Numbered from the stretch's first letter, positions 1 through 9,566 are shown. The stretch is 64,000 nt of DNA from CAZICM01 sp964537685 (GCA_964537685.1 CAZICM010000013.1:129851-193850); one strand, 5' to 3'. Numbers and translations: made by a program. The notes: generated by a model not told the origin, from the sequence alone.

Positions 1-317
1 AAATAGCCTTGCCATCCAATAGGAATGGCAGCAACACATTGAAATGCAGGCGATGCACAATCAGAATCCGCGCAATCGACTTGGCCATCTTTATCGTCGT
101 CGAGCCCATTCAAACAATTCTCAGAGCCTGTATTTCCACTCGATGAGCTTGTAGAGGGTGTTGACACTTCATCGAAGGTGTAGTCGTCGGGATAAAGACA
201 GCCGCTCGCCGACACGCTCATTGAAATCAATCCAATACTACCCAAAAGCAATACGGCCTTCAGCGGGCCCAATCCCAAAAAGCCTTTGCGCATTTGCCCT
301 TGATCGCGACGCTTCAT
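1..317 (-). CDS. Partial lipoprotein with Asp-rich Cys motif (cut by window edge)
   Basis: Reading the minus strand from the ATG at 317 gives an open frame that runs off the left edge (105 codons visible, no stop). It begins MKRRDQGQMRKG, has a hydrophobic stretch ending SVSASGC (signal peptide with a likely lipobox Cys at about residue 40), a Thr/Ser linker (STPSTSSSSGN) and a Cys/Asp-rich motif of the type CLNGLDDDKDG...DCADSDC. That motif is a known short repeat of myxobacterial surface proteins. The ATG overlaps the stop of the upstream gene (TGATG), so the two are probably translationally coupled. The mature function cannot be told because the C-terminal part lies outside the window. Confidence 0.75.
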   Translation of the reverse strand, partial: MKRRDQGQMRKGFLGLGPLKAVLLLGSIGLISMSVSASGCLYPDDYTFDEVSTPSTSSSSGNTGSENCLNGLDDDKDGQVDCADSDCASPAFQCVAAIPIGWQGY

Positions 318-1387
318 CAAAACCTCCCTGAAACGCTAAGTCCACCCATATCCGCGCCTTTGGCCGCCGTCGACCATTGCATCGTCGTCCCAGGAAGCGC
401 AGTTGTATTTGTTTTTTTGCCGCCGCTCGTAGCAAGCAAAATCACACCCGTGATCAGCGCCGCACCACCCACGCCCCACGCCACCTCCGCAATGCCGGTG
501 TAGAGCTTTCCTTTGTCCGATGTGTCCTTCGCCGATGCGGGACACTTTTTGTCCGGACCGCACACCTGCTCGAGCTCATCGATCGTCGATTGCCGCGGTC
601 CAAAAAACAGAACCGTGCCCACGGCGGCACTCGCCACGCCTACGCCGAGCAGCACAAATCCAGGCACTTTCGAGCTTCCCTTGTCGGGTTCCACAATCAC
701 CTTGGGAGGAGGTTCGTCTTGCTTGGGCGGAGGAGGCGGCGTTTCGTCCTTCTTCAGCGCCGCTAAATCGATGGTGATTTCAATCTCCTGCGACTCTTTC
801 TCGCCAATACTAAATGCCTTCTTTGATGCTTCTTTTTCGCCGATGCGCGCGATGATTTCGTGAGGCCCGGGATCGACCGGCATCTCGCTTCCTATCTGCG
901 TACTGCCAAGCTCTGTTCCATCGAGCACCAGTGCCGCCGTCTCAGCGCCCTTGCCTCTTTTCACCGTCAGCTTGGGAATGCGTTCCTCCAAGGACGTAAT
1001 ACGGCCATCCACTTGAGCCGCGACTTCCTTCGCCTTGGCCTTCACTTTCGGATCATCCAACTGGCTTTGCGCGAGCCTGTAGTTACCAACGGCGCTCACG
1101 AGTTTGCCCAAGCGCTCTTCGCATTCGGCGATATTAAAAGCCACTTGAGGCGTCATTTTGACCGAGGCCACTTCTTTGTATTTTTCGATCGCGGCCGAGC
1201 AGTTGTTGCCAGAAGCCAATGCAACGCCTTCCATAAAAGCCTTGCGCGCCTTCGCAAGCTCCTCGTTCGACTGAGCAAAGCTCACGCCCGGAAGGGCGAT
1301 GAGCGACAAACCTAAGGACAGCGAAAACCCGAAACGGCGCAAGAATTTGCCCGCGCGGGCGGCGCGGGGTGAACACAATTGGGGCAC
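317..1387 (-). CDS. Secreted TPR-like protein with C-terminal membrane segments
   Basis: 356 residues from a GTG preceded by a strong ribosome site (GGAGGAG). Signal peptide with an Ala-Gln cleavage region (GVSFAQ) near residue 39, then a helical TPR-like region (about 40-125, EELAKARKAFMEGVALAS...), a beta-rich segment resembling a PEGA-type domain (about 140-200), a Pro-rich linker (PPPPPKQDEPPP) and two hydrophobic segments (about 240-262 and 296-318). This architecture is common in myxobacteria, where such proteins are usually annotated only as TPR or PEGA proteins. It is coupled to the downstream lipoprotein by a stop-start overlap, so both probably act in the periplasm or envelope. No enzymatic motif is seen. 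Confidence 0.8.
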   Translation of the reverse strand: MPQLCSPRAARAGKFLRRFGFSLSLGLSLIALPGVSFAQSNEELAKARKAFMEGVALASGNNCSAAIEKYKEVASVKMTPQVAFNIAECEERLGKLVSAVGNYRLAQSQLDDPKVKAKAKEVAAQVDGRITSLEERIPKLTVKRGKGAETAALVLDGTELGSTQIGSEMPVDPGPHEIIARIGEKEASKKAFSIGEKESQEIEITIDLAALKKDETPPPPPKQDEPPPKVIVEPDKGSSKVPGFVLLGVGVASAAVGTVLFFGPRQSTIDELEQVCGPDKKCPASAKDTSDKGKLYTGIAEVAWGVGGAALITGVILLATSGGKKTNTTALPGTTMQWSTAAKGADMGGLSVSGRF

Positions 1388-1428
1388 GTTCTCCTCCAGG
1401 GATCAGAACCGGCTTGGCGGGCATCCTA

Positions 1429-2436
1429 TCACGGAGAATTTTTGACCGGCACGATAGGTGCAAACACTATCGCCGCGCGCTCCATGGCCCAGGCCGCAAG
1501 GCTCGCCCTCCATGCGCGCAAAGCCTTTGGATCTAGATGTTTTGGCGTCTTTGTGAAGGCGCCGAGCCACGCGCTGCCCGGCTCCCTGGACAATACGCCG
1601 GCGAGGTCGAAGAGCGATAGATCCCGAACGCCCGAGCACAGTGCAACAGCCACATCCATCTCGAGTTCCGAGGCATCGCGGTACACAGGTTCGGTGCCCA
1701 GAGCGCCCGTACCAACAACGCCCAGCGATACCGAGGCGCGCGCGCCCCATAGCCTGAATGCCCGTTCTGAAAACCGGTACAGAAGCGCAAGCGCATCGGG
1801 CCGCCCAAGCAATCCCCTTGAATAACCTTCGATCATCGAGGTGTAGAGCATCGGGCTCAGCACATCGTAGTCAGCGCTGCTCACCGGCGTTCCAAGCAAA
1901 TACTGAAACCCTTTCCGGTGAGGCGTATCGAGAACAATAAAAGGCACAACCGCACAGGAAACTTCAACACCCCGCGAAGCGAAACGGCGCGCCGTGCGGG
2001 CGAGGGATTCAGCGGCCAGCACGAAGTTTCCATAGGCACCGCGCCTGTTCCAAAACGGCTTAAGCGCCCCGGATAAAAAAGTCTTCACATCGGAAATAGG
2101 CGGCTCCAAATCAAATAAAATCCCGAGCCTTTCGCTTCTGCGCGAGAGAATATCTGTCCAGAGCTGCTCGCAAAAACGATCGAACAGAAAGACGTTTTCG
2201 CACGAAACCCAGCGTCCATCGGCGTCCGGAAGCATTGGCCAAACGCTCGTAAAAATGCCCCGCGCATGCGTGCGCTCGAGCAAGCGGGCGAGCGAATCGC
2301 CGTCGCACGGCCTCACCGCAACCACCAGCTCCAGCGAATAGTGCCGCACCAAATCCAGCACATCGGACGACACAAGCGCATCCCAAGAAAGCATCTCGCT
2401 GTAGATTCTGCGCCGCCCGGCCGATGCGCTGTTCAT
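1429..2436 (-). CDS. Hypothetical TIM-barrel-like protein, possibly glycoside hydrolase-like
   Basis: 335 residues; the ATG at 2436 has a GAGGA ribosome site 7 bases upstream. No signal peptide. Alternating strand/helix blocks such as LELVVAVRPCDG, LGILFDLEPP, VEVSCAVVPFIVL, YDVLSPMLYTS and RASVSLGVVGTGALG suggest a TIM barrel. The acidic FDLEPP at a strand end recalls GH18/GH-like barrels, but I cannot assign a family. It is divergent from the glycosyltransferase at 2484 with only 47 bases between starts, so the two may share a promoter region and a glycan-related role (inference). Confidence 0.7.
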   Translation of the reverse strand: MNSASAGRRRIYSEMLSWDALVSSDVLDLVRHYSLELVVAVRPCDGDSLARLLERTHARGIFTSVWPMLPDADGRWVSCENVFLFDRFCEQLWTDILSRRSERLGILFDLEPPISDVKTFLSGALKPFWNRRGAYGNFVLAAESLARTARRFASRGVEVSCAVVPFIVLDTPHRKGFQYLLGTPVSSADYDVLSPMLYTSMIEGYSRGLLGRPDALALLYRFSERAFRLWGARASVSLGVVGTGALGTEPVYRDASELEMDVAVALCSGVRDLSLFDLAGVLSREPGSAWLGAFTKTPKHLDPKALRAWRASLAAWAMERAAIVFAPIVPVKNSP

Positions 2437-2483
2437 CGGTAGATCCTCGCGGAAACAAGCCCGGACCGATATAGTGCGAACCC

Positions 2484-3560
<1,077 letters not shown>

Positions 3561-3581
3561 CTTGCTGACCGGGAGCGTCTT

Positions 3582-4361
3582 TTATTGGCGGGTTCGCGTG
3601 CGGGCCCTGCGCGAAGGCTCCGGCCCGTCTTCAATGCGAATCAGCACAGCCGTAATGTTATCCCTGCCGCCATTCTCATTCGCCTTCGCAACCAGCTTCT
3701 CGCACGCCTCGTGAAGAACATGATTCTTCGTGATGATCTCGGCGATCTCCGCGTCGCTCACCAACCCATGCAAGCCATCGGAGCACAGCAGGTAAATATC
3801 GCCGACATGCGCTTTATCCTGCCTTAAATCCACTTCTACCGTGGGCCCCATTCCAAGCGCCCGCGTGATCACATTGCGCGGCAAATACGACAGATCGCTC
3901 TCCGTCAAATCGGGCCGCTCCAAAAGAGCATCGGCCACCAGCGAATGATCGCGCGTCAACTGCGTAATCTTCGAATCCCGCACGCGATAACAGCGGCTGT
4001 CCCCTGCGTGCCCGACATAAAACATGCCATCCGAACCGCTAAACACAGCGGCAACCACCGTTGTGCCCATGCCGCGGTAGGTGCGTTCGTCGTCGGCCCG
4101 CGCGTAAATTTTCGCATTCGCCGTGGCCACCGCAGAACGCAGCCGATCCGCCGGAGTCCGCTTCGTCTTCGCTGAATCGCCGTTGCGGAAGTAACTCGCG
4201 ATCGTATTCGCCGCTAAACGGCTCGCGACTTCACCCGACTGATGTCCTCCCATGCCATCCGCGACGACATAGAGATTCAACTCAGGCACAACGATGTAGC
4301 GATCCTCGTTATGGGCACGCTCTCGACCGACATCCGTAAGACCCGCTGCAATCGCACGCAT
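3582..4361 (-). CDS. PP2C-family Ser/Thr protein phosphatase
   Basis: 259 residues, typical for bacterial Stp/PrpC-type phosphatases. The metal-binding motifs are present in order: GRERAHNEDRY, VVADGMGGHQSGEVAS, VGHAGDSRCYR, LLCSDGLHGLVSD and GGRDNITAVLI. It would dephosphorylate Ser/Thr-phosphorylated proteins, opposing Hanks-type kinases, which are abundant in myxobacteria; no kinase gene is in this window. The C-terminus ends in a short Arg-rich tail (PSRRARTRTRQ). The start at 4361 lies 57 bases from the divergent aldehyde dehydrogenase start at 4419. Confidence 0.93.
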   Translation of the reverse strand: MRAIAAGLTDVGRERAHNEDRYIVVPELNLYVVADGMGGHQSGEVASRLAANTIASYFRNGDSAKTKRTPADRLRSAVATANAKIYARADDERTYRGMGTTVVAAVFSGSDGMFYVGHAGDSRCYRVRDSKITQLTRDHSLVADALLERPDLTESDLSYLPRNVITRALGMGPTVEVDLRQDKAHVGDIYLLCSDGLHGLVSDAEIAEIITKNHVLHEACEKLVAKANENGGRDNITAVLIRIEDGPEPSRRARTRTRQ

Positions 4362-4418
4362 CAGAAGGCCGAGAGTCTAATCGTAGTTTTCAAACTGGTG
4401 AACTATTATAGGTGCGCC

Positions 4419-5804
4419 ATGGCCGAACTCATCGTCGACAACCCCTACACCCTCGAAGAATGCGTCCGTTTGCCCTATGCGGGCGAAGACACCATCAGCC
4501 GGACCCTAGACGCCGCCCAAGCCGCCGCGCGCCATCACGCGAAGACCAGCATCGAAAGCCGCATTGCCTTATGCGAGCGAGCGGTGTCGGAAATGGAATC
4601 GGCCAAAGACAGCATCGCCGCCGACATCACCAAGATGATGGGCAAGCCGCTGCGCCAAGCCCGGAACGAAGTCGCCGGAATGGCAAAGCGGGCCCGGCAC
4701 ATGTGCTCTATCGCGCAGGACTCGCTCGCGGACATTGTGCTCCCCGAGCTTCCCGGCTTTCAGCGCCGCATCGTGCGCACACCCTTGGGCGTCGTCTTTT
4801 CATTGCCCGCTTGGAATTATCCCCTGCTCACTGCTGTCAATGTTGTTATTCCGGCCATATTGGCAGGCAATTCGGTTGTATTAAAACACTCCCCGCGCTC
4901 GCCTTTATGCGGAGGACATTTTGCCAATGCGTTTATAAGAGCGGGCGCTCCTTCCGAATTGGTTCAGGCCATTATGATGGACTATGCGGCATCCGAAGCC
5001 ACAGCCGCCGATCCCCGCGTCAATTTCGTGGCCTTTACGGGCTCGGTGTATGGAGGCCACCGGATTTACGGCGCGGCCGCGGCCAAGCGATTCACCGATG
5101 TGGGCCTCGAGCTCGGCGGCAAAGACGCCGCCTATGTGGCCGAGGACGCCGACCTTGAAAAAGCGATTGATGGCATCGTCGACGGCGCCTGTTACAACGC
5201 CGGCCAAAGCTGCTGTGCCGTGGAACGAGCCTACGTTCACCGCCGCCATTACGATCGATTTGTTGAAGGTGCCCTGGAATTGATTAAATCCTACCGAATT
5301 GGCGACCCAATGGATGAAAATGTAAACCTAGGCCCGATCGCCCAGCCTTGGCAGCCCGCATTTTTGGAAGCTCAAGTCAAACAGGCAACATCGGATGGGG
5401 CGCGAATTCTTCATGGAGGCAAAGCCGTTCAAATAAATGGCAAAGGCCGTTTCTTCGAGCCCACGCTTATCGTCGATACCAAAGCCTCCCACGATATGAT
5501 GCGCATTGAATCCTTTGGCCCCATTCTTCCGGTTTTGCCCGTCGATTCGGATGAAGAAGCCCTCGCTTTAATCAACGACAGCGAACTCGGTCTAACGGCT
5601 TCGATATGGACGCGCGATGCCGAAAGAGCGGCCCGTATGGCGGCGGCGATTGAAACCGGCACGGTCTATATGAATCAATGCGATACGCTCGATCCGGCGC
5701 TTCCCTGGACGGGCGTAAAAGACAGCGGCAAAGGCGCAACCCTTTCAGCACTGGGCTTTGGGCATTTAACGCGCCCCAAATCGATTAACTTTAAAATGCC
5801 CTAA
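4419..5804 (+). CDS. NAD(P)-dependent aldehyde dehydrogenase family protein
   Basis: 461 residues from the ATG at 4419 (MAELIVDNPYTLEE). A longer in-frame start at 4242 exists but would overlap the divergent phosphatase gene and adds residues unlike the family. The catalytic Cys is C265 in NAGQSCCAVERA; the general-base Glu is E231 in LELGGKD; the cofactor-binding VAFTGSVYGGHRIY and the C-terminal signature ESFGPILPV are present. It resembles succinate-semialdehyde dehydrogenase-like enzymes of broad specificity. The substrate is not determined by the sequence. It converges with the SRPBCC gene at 5812. Confidence 0.93.
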   Translation: MAELIVDNPYTLEECVRLPYAGEDTISRTLDAAQAAARHHAKTSIESRIALCERAVSEMESAKDSIAADITKMMGKPLRQARNEVAGMAKRARHMCSIAQDSLADIVLPELPGFQRRIVRTPLGVVFSLPAWNYPLLTAVNVVIPAILAGNSVVLKHSPRSPLCGGHFANAFIRAGAPSELVQAIMMDYAASEATAADPRVNFVAFTGSVYGGHRIYGAAAAKRFTDVGLELGGKDAAYVAEDADLEKAIDGIVDGACYNAGQSCCAVERAYVHRRHYDRFVEGALELIKSYRIGDPMDENVNLGPIAQPWQPAFLEAQVKQATSDGARILHGGKAVQINGKGRFFEPTLIVDTKASHDMMRIESFGPILPVLPVDSDEEALALINDSELGLTASIWTRDAERAARMAAAIETGTVYMNQCDTLDPALPWTGVKDSGKGATLSALGFGHLTRPKSINFKMP

Positions 5805-5811
5805 ACAGTCT

Positions 5812-6342
5812 TTATTTATTCTTTTGTTTCTCGAGCCACTTCCCCACGCCCTTGGCCACTTCCACCAAATTGACCGATACCTGGCCGACCAAAAACTTTT
5901 CGACCATAGGATTGATTGAACCGGCCATAAAACGCGGCACACCGGGCAATTTCGCCGCATCGCATACCAAGGTTCCGCGAATTTCAAGGCGAACACCTTC
6001 AGGTGTTTCAACATAACGATTGCATCCAGAGCTTTGAACAACCCCGGGAAACGAACCGACCTCGGTGCGCCAATCGACGGTATGGGTCTTGGAATGCCAT
6101 GTGGCGTAATCCGTCCAGCGCAGCATGCTCTCTTTAATCACGGCAAGAGCAGCCTTGGGAATTTCCCCTCCCCCCACCCACTCATTGACCAATTGAATAT
6201 CGTCGCCCAGCTCCTCCCGCTTTAGCACTTTAATGCTTCGGATATTGGGCAAATATTCTGTCAAATCGGCCAGGTGATCGCGGTATGCCGAAAACACAAG
6301 GTCGCGCGAAAAAGGCAGATTTACATCTGATTTAATATCCAT
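5812..6342 (-). CDS. SRPBCC/START-like fold protein
   Basis: 176 residues from the ATG at 6342 with a weak AAGAG ribosome site. The N-terminal MDIKSDVNLPFSRDLVFSAYRDHLADLTEYLPNI resembles polyketide-cyclase/START (SRPBCC) domains: a first strand, two helices, then beta strands (GVVQSSGCNRYVETPEGVRLEIRGTLV) and a long C-terminal helix (NPMVEKFLVGQVSVNLVEVAKGVGKWL). Such proteins bind hydrophobic ligands. No ligand or enzyme role can be deduced. No signal peptide. Confidence 0.7.
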   Translation of the reverse strand: MDIKSDVNLPFSRDLVFSAYRDHLADLTEYLPNIRSIKVLKREELGDDIQLVNEWVGGGEIPKAALAVIKESMLRWTDYATWHSKTHTVDWRTEVGSFPGVVQSSGCNRYVETPEGVRLEIRGTLVCDAAKLPGVPRFMAGSINPMVEKFLVGQVSVNLVEVAKGVGKWLEKQKNK

Positions 6343-6371
6343 GAAATACTCTTGTATTTATTGTTTTTAGC

Positions 6372-7133
6372 TTAGCGGCCCGAAAGAGCAATGGCAATAA
6401 TGCTAATCGGAATTCGAAGCTTTCCGAATATGGCAAAAAATGCCCCATCGTTTTCAGCCCAGCGAACCTGGGCTTCCACACCCAAAAGGCTCAGCCCTCC
6501 GGCCAGCATAAATCCGGGCCTGGGCTGTATGTCCATAAGCAAACCCGCCTGCACCCATGTGCCCGAATTCAGCGACATATGTTCAAACTGCACGCCAAAT
6601 GTCGCCGGATTAAAATCGGAAAACTCATAGGTCGCGCCCAGCGAATAATAATGAGGCGCCTGAAGATCTTCTTCGTTCACATACAAAAGGCCAAATCGCG
6701 CCCGGCCAAATCCCGTTAAATGATTGTTGCCCTCCCACGAATACCCAAGCGCACCATCGAGATTGGCATCCCATGTATAAAAATGCCTGATGCGCGGCTT
6801 TTTCGCTACTGGTGCGCTGGGCGCCTGAACTTGAATGGTCTTTCCGCCAATCGTCACGGTCGTTGTCTTTGGCGGCTCAGGCGGCGGCGGCGCGGACGGT
6901 GCCGCAGACGCGGGTGGCGCTGGTGGCGGGGCTTGTTCCACCAAAGGCGCGGACGATGATGGCGGCGCGGGTGGCGGGGCTGCCGTGCTCGCAGGAGGCG
7001 CGGGTGGCGATGCCACTGAAGCGCTTGCCGATGGCGCCGCGGATTGGGCAAATACAATCGAATTTACAAAAAATCCTATTAAAATGACGGGCACACTCAA
7101 CGCCCGGCTTTTTTGAACGCAGAAACGCCTCAT
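6372..7133 (-). CDS. Exported Ala/Pro-rich protein with beta-rich C-terminal domain
   Basis: 253 residues. Signal peptide (LSVPVILIGFFVNSIVFAQ), then about 65 residues of low-complexity Ala/Pro/Ser, then a 150-residue domain with alternating strands (ALGYSWEGNNHLTGFGRARFGLLY..., YYSLGATYEFSDF, FMLAGGLSLLGVEAQVRWAE) suggesting a small outer-membrane-like or beta-sandwich fold. The start overlaps the stop of the upstream lipoprotein gene by ATGA, so it is the last gene of a coupled string with 7130-7591 and 7588-7806. Function unknown. Confidence 0.75.
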   Translation of the reverse strand: MRRFCVQKSRALSVPVILIGFFVNSIVFAQSAAPSASASVASPPAPPASTAAPPPAPPSSSAPLVEQAPPPAPPASAAPSAPPPPEPPKTTTVTIGGKTIQVQAPSAPVAKKPRIRHFYTWDANLDGALGYSWEGNNHLTGFGRARFGLLYVNEEDLQAPHYYSLGATYEFSDFNPATFGVQFEHMSLNSGTWVQAGLLMDIQPRPGFMLAGGLSLLGVEAQVRWAENDGAFFAIFGKLRIPISIIAIALSGR

Positions 7134-7591
7134 GGCTTAGGCCCCTCCGGGGAAGCCGGCTGCGCAGCCGTTGAAAGGCGCACAATCGCCATCACATTCA
7201 GCTTGCCCGGCGCCTTCCCAGCGAAATCCTGCCCCTCCAAACTCTTGCTTAAACAGTCGGCGCTCGCGCCGGTCACGCTCGCGTTCTTGGTTTTGCCCTG
7301 CTCCACCACAAAGGACAAATGCGCAGGTTCGGTCTTCAGCGATGCCGCTATCACGCCCGAACAAGCCTTCAATCCCCGGTATAAGAGCGTGCTCAGCGGT
7401 TCCACCAAGGGATCGATCACAACCCCCTTCGATACCGCAATCGCTACTTCAACCGCGGGCACGTCTTTCGACGCAACCAGGGTTATCCCAACGGGATCGC
7501 CGTACTCTTGCTCGGTTTTTTCGGCGCTCTTCTGGCCACACGCCGAAAGCAACAAAGCCACCCCAATCCCAATCCACAAAGCGTGCTTCAT
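7130..7591 (-). CDS. Small lipoprotein, unknown function
   Basis: 153 residues. Lipoprotein signal MKHALWIGIGVALLLSACGQ with lipobox LSAC. The mature part has no recognised domain; it contains two Cys (KACSG, ADCLS) that could pair, and a strand-rich centre (AHLSFVVEQGKTKNASVTG). Both ends overlap neighbours by ATGA (7588-7591 and 7130-7133). No ribosome site precedes the ATG, which is consistent with translation by coupling from the upstream frame. Confidence 0.75.
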   Translation of the reverse strand: MKHALWIGIGVALLLSACGQKSAEKTEQEYGDPVGITLVASKDVPAVEVAIAVSKGVVIDPLVEPLSTLLYRGLKACSGVIAASLKTEPAHLSFVVEQGKTKNASVTGASADCLSKSLEGQDFAGKAPGKLNVMAIVRLSTAAQPASPEGPKP

Positions 7592-7806
7592 TCGACGATC
7601 AAAACAATTGAGGACGAAAATAAGGAGGCCGTGCCGTCCCAGCCTCTTTGATGCTGCTTCTGTCCGGATACATCGAGCGGCGACGCACCGCGCAGGCTCA
7701 ATCCAAGATGAAATGACGCCTCACGCGGAATTCCGGCCAGAAGACCAATCGCTTCCCCCAAACACAAGGGAAGCGTCGCAATCAGGGCGACTCCGCCGTT
7801 GCGCAA
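7588..7806 (-). CDS. Possible short coupled ORF, beta-strand-like tail (uncertain)
   Basis: 72 codons from a TTG at 7806. Support comes from context: its stop overlaps the next ATG as ATGA, and that next gene has no ribosome site of its own. The C-terminal part (ASFHLGLSLRGASPLDV... GTASLFSSSIVLIVE) looks like paired beta strands of an outer-membrane protein. Against it: the start is a TTG without an obvious ribosome site, and it overlaps the end of the upstream lipoprotein gene (7782) by 25 bases. It may be a remnant of a larger gene or a chance frame. Confidence 0.35.
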   Translation of the reverse strand: MRNGGVALIATLPLCLGEAIGLLAGIPREASFHLGLSLRGASPLDVSGQKQHQRGWDGTASLFSSSIVLIVE

Positions 7807-7991
7807 GCCGAAAGGCCGCCGTCGGTGATCTTGCAGACGAACGCCTTACGAAGAGCGCCCAACAAGAACATGTCCTGACGCATCACAACGACTTTGTCCG
7901 TGCCCACGGCAGCCATATCGCCGTAAGCGCAGCCCGACATCGCCGAGGCGATGAGTCCCAAGGTCATTACCAATCCAAGAGCCTTTTTCAT
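7782..7991 (-). CDS. Very small lipoprotein, paralog of 8095-8301
   Basis: 69 residues from the ATG at 7991, which has a GGAGA ribosome site; an upstream in-frame ATG at 8048 is not needed. Sequence begins MKKALGLVMTLGLIASAMSGC, with lipobox MSGC. The mature peptide shares the core DKVVV-RQD-FL-GALRKAFVCK with the neighbouring gene 8095-8301 and ends with a second Cys (LSACATAESP). Two Cys in the mature part may form a disulfide. Clearly a tandem duplicate. Function unknown. Confidence 0.8.
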   Translation of the reverse strand: MKKALGLVMTLGLIASAMSGCAYGDMAAVGTDKVVVMRQDMFLLGALRKAFVCKITDGGLSACATAESP

Positions 7992-8019
7992 TGCATTTCT
8001 CCGTGTGATAAGCGGCCTC

Positions 8020-8041
8020 CAAAAGAGGACGCTCTCTTTTG
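8020..8041. repeat. Inverted repeat between the two small lipoprotein genes
   Basis: Perfect 8-base arms (CAAAAGAG and CTCTTTTG) around a 6-base centre, lying 29 bases upstream of the downstream paralog start (minus strand). It could be an operator or a weak hairpin in the transcript. There is no clear T-run after it in the direction of transcription, so I do not call it a terminator. Confidence 0.45.
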
Positions 8042-8094
8042 TTTTCAAAGCCGTGAAGGCACGCGCACCGCGAATGCAGCGCGCTCGTGCCTGC

Positions 8095-8301
8095 TCACGG
8101 AGCCTCGTTCGCCGCGCAGCCCGTCAAGCCAGAGTCCCCAACCTTGCAAACAAAGGCCTTGCGCAAGGCGCCGAAGAGGAAGGCGTCCTGGCGAAGAACA
8201 ACAACCTTGTCACCCGCCACGGCAATCGCGCCGTAAGAGCAGCCGCCCATGGCCGAGGCCATCACACCCAATGCCATCAACATTCCAACGATCTTCTTCA
8301 T
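8095..8301 (-). CDS. Very small lipoprotein, paralog of 7782-7991
   Basis: 68 residues from the ATG at 8301, preceded by TTTGGAGGAATC (strong ribosome site, 5 bases). Signal and lipobox MKKIVGMLMALGVMASAMGGC; mature part YGAIAVAGDKVVVLRQDAFLF... ends CAANEAP. Aligned to the neighbour at 7782-7991 most positions match, including two mature Cys. The pair is transcribed in the same direction with about 100 bases between them. A role in the envelope is inferred only from the lipobox. Confidence 0.8.
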   Translation of the reverse strand: MKKIVGMLMALGVMASAMGGCSYGAIAVAGDKVVVLRQDAFLFGALRKAFVCKVGDSGLTGCAANEAP

Positions 8302-8429
8302 GATTCCTCCAAAAAACAGAACGCAAAGGTTCCCACCACACACATGAGATCCCGTGTGCGAATACAGCGCCCCTCATATCACAAAACGGGGAGATTCAAT
8401 GAATTCAGATCGGCCAAGCGAAACGCCGT

Positions 8430-9254
8430 TCAGGATGGCTCAATTTCAAACTGGTAACGCGCGCGCTCGGCCCCTTCGATCTCGACCACCAAACGCTTTT
8501 TCTGAACCCGCACAATGGCATGCGCCGCGGCCGCCCTGCCCGGCGCATCGTCGTCGACATTCTCAATCAGGCTCTGCAGCGTGATGTAGGGGATTCCATC
8601 GAAGACGCTGAGCTGATTCCAATGCAGATGCCCATTAAACACAGCCATCACACGGCCATGACGGGCAAATAGCTCGCGGATCTTGCGCCGCTCCCTAATC
8701 AAACAAATATGCGGAAGCCCTTCAAACCACCTATTTCCCCGAAGATCTTGATCGGCCGCGCTGTGATGCATCAAAGCGATCACGGGCTTTGCGGCGGCTT
8801 CGGCGAGATCGGCCGCAAGCCAATCGAGCTGCTCCTCGCCCACGGACACATCCAGATCCTTGCGCTCCCTCGTATGCAGAACAACAAAATGAATGCCTGC
8901 CCGATCAAAGGATGAATACAGCTTATTTTCAGGGCTTTTTCCCCAAATCTCGAGCAGGTCCGAAGGCTGCAGATAAATCAGATCGTGATTGCCTGCGACA
9001 TTCACAAGCTCGGCATTCACGCCTCTCAAAATATCGATACACGCCTGATAGCGCGCCCGGTCAGCCTGCGGACTTTCGTCTTCGATATCGTCGCCCAGAT
9101 TCACGACCATCGATGGCCGGACATCGGTATTCATCCGCTCGACAAAAGCCTTGGCCAAGTCCGGCGCATGAGAAGTCAGCTTGCGAAGCTTGCCCGCGAA
9201 ATGAGCTTCGGGACCAAAGTGAAGATCGGTCACGAGCGCGAATACAAAATCCAT
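8430..9254 (-). CDS. Calcineurin-like metallophosphoesterase
   Basis: 274 residues with the full set of family motifs: D-x-H in LVTDLHFG, GDD in VVNLGDDIED, GNHD in VNVAGNHDLI, HH in ALMHHSAADQ and GHLH in VFNGHLHWNQ. It resembles cAMP-phosphodiesterase (CpdA)-type class III phosphoesterases, but the substrate is open. No signal peptide, so cytoplasmic. The ATG directly abuts the stop of the bolA gene (TAGATG), so the two are cotranscribed with bolA first. Confidence 0.9.
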   Translation of the reverse strand: MDFVFALVTDLHFGPEAHFAGKLRKLTSHAPDLAKAFVERMNTDVRPSMVVNLGDDIEDESPQADRARYQACIDILRGVNAELVNVAGNHDLIYLQPSDLLEIWGKSPENKLYSSFDRAGIHFVVLHTRERKDLDVSVGEEQLDWLAADLAEAAAKPVIALMHHSAADQDLRGNRWFEGLPHICLIRERRKIRELFARHGRVMAVFNGHLHWNQLSVFDGIPYITLQSLIENVDDDAPGRAAAAHAIVRVQKKRLVVEIEGAERARYQFEIEPS

Positions 9255-9566
9255 CTAGCCCTTCGAACCCCCGAGACACTGCGGCGAACGAAACGCATTG
9301 GGATCCTCCTTCTCCCACTGCGCAGGCGTCAGCGCGCGAAGCGACAGCGCATGCACACCGCTCTTCATCTCATCGCGCAAAATCTCGTACACCCGGCGAT
9401 GCCTTTCCACAGGCAGCATGCCTTCAAACACATCGCTCACCACCATCACCTTAAAATGCGTCTCCGACCCGGCGGGCACGCTGTGCATGCGGCTTTCGTT
9501 CTCCACCAGCAAATGCAATGGCGACAGCGACTTGCTCAATTTGTCCTGAATGATTTCTTGAATCAT
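9255..9566 (-). CDS. bolA: BolA family protein
   Basis: 103 residues from the ATG at 9566 (MIQEIIQDKLSKSLSP), the usual N-terminus of the family; longer in-frame starts (9587 and beyond) add unrelated residues. Motifs: LLVENESRMHSVPAGSETHFKV, then FEGMLPVERHRRVYEIL and VHALSLRALTPAQW, the classic BolA core with conserved His residues. BolA proteins work with monothiol glutaredoxins in iron-sulfur handling and may bind DNA; no glutaredoxin gene is nearby. It sits immediately upstream of the phosphoesterase gene with no gap. Confidence 0.93.
   Translation of the reverse strand: MIQEIIQDKLSKSLSPLHLLVENESRMHSVPAGSETHFKVMVVSDVFEGMLPVERHRRVYEILRDEMKSGVHALSLRALTPAQWEKEDPNAFRSPQCLGGSKG

Noticed and set aside
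4242..4418. In-frame N-terminal extension of the aldehyde dehydrogenase
   Set aside because: It lies opposite the phosphatase coding start, and the ATG at 4419 gives the usual family N-terminus.
6812..7116. Gly- and Pro-rich antisense frames opposite the exported Ala/Pro-rich protein
   Set aside because: They mirror the low-complexity Ala/Pro codons of the real gene on the other strand.
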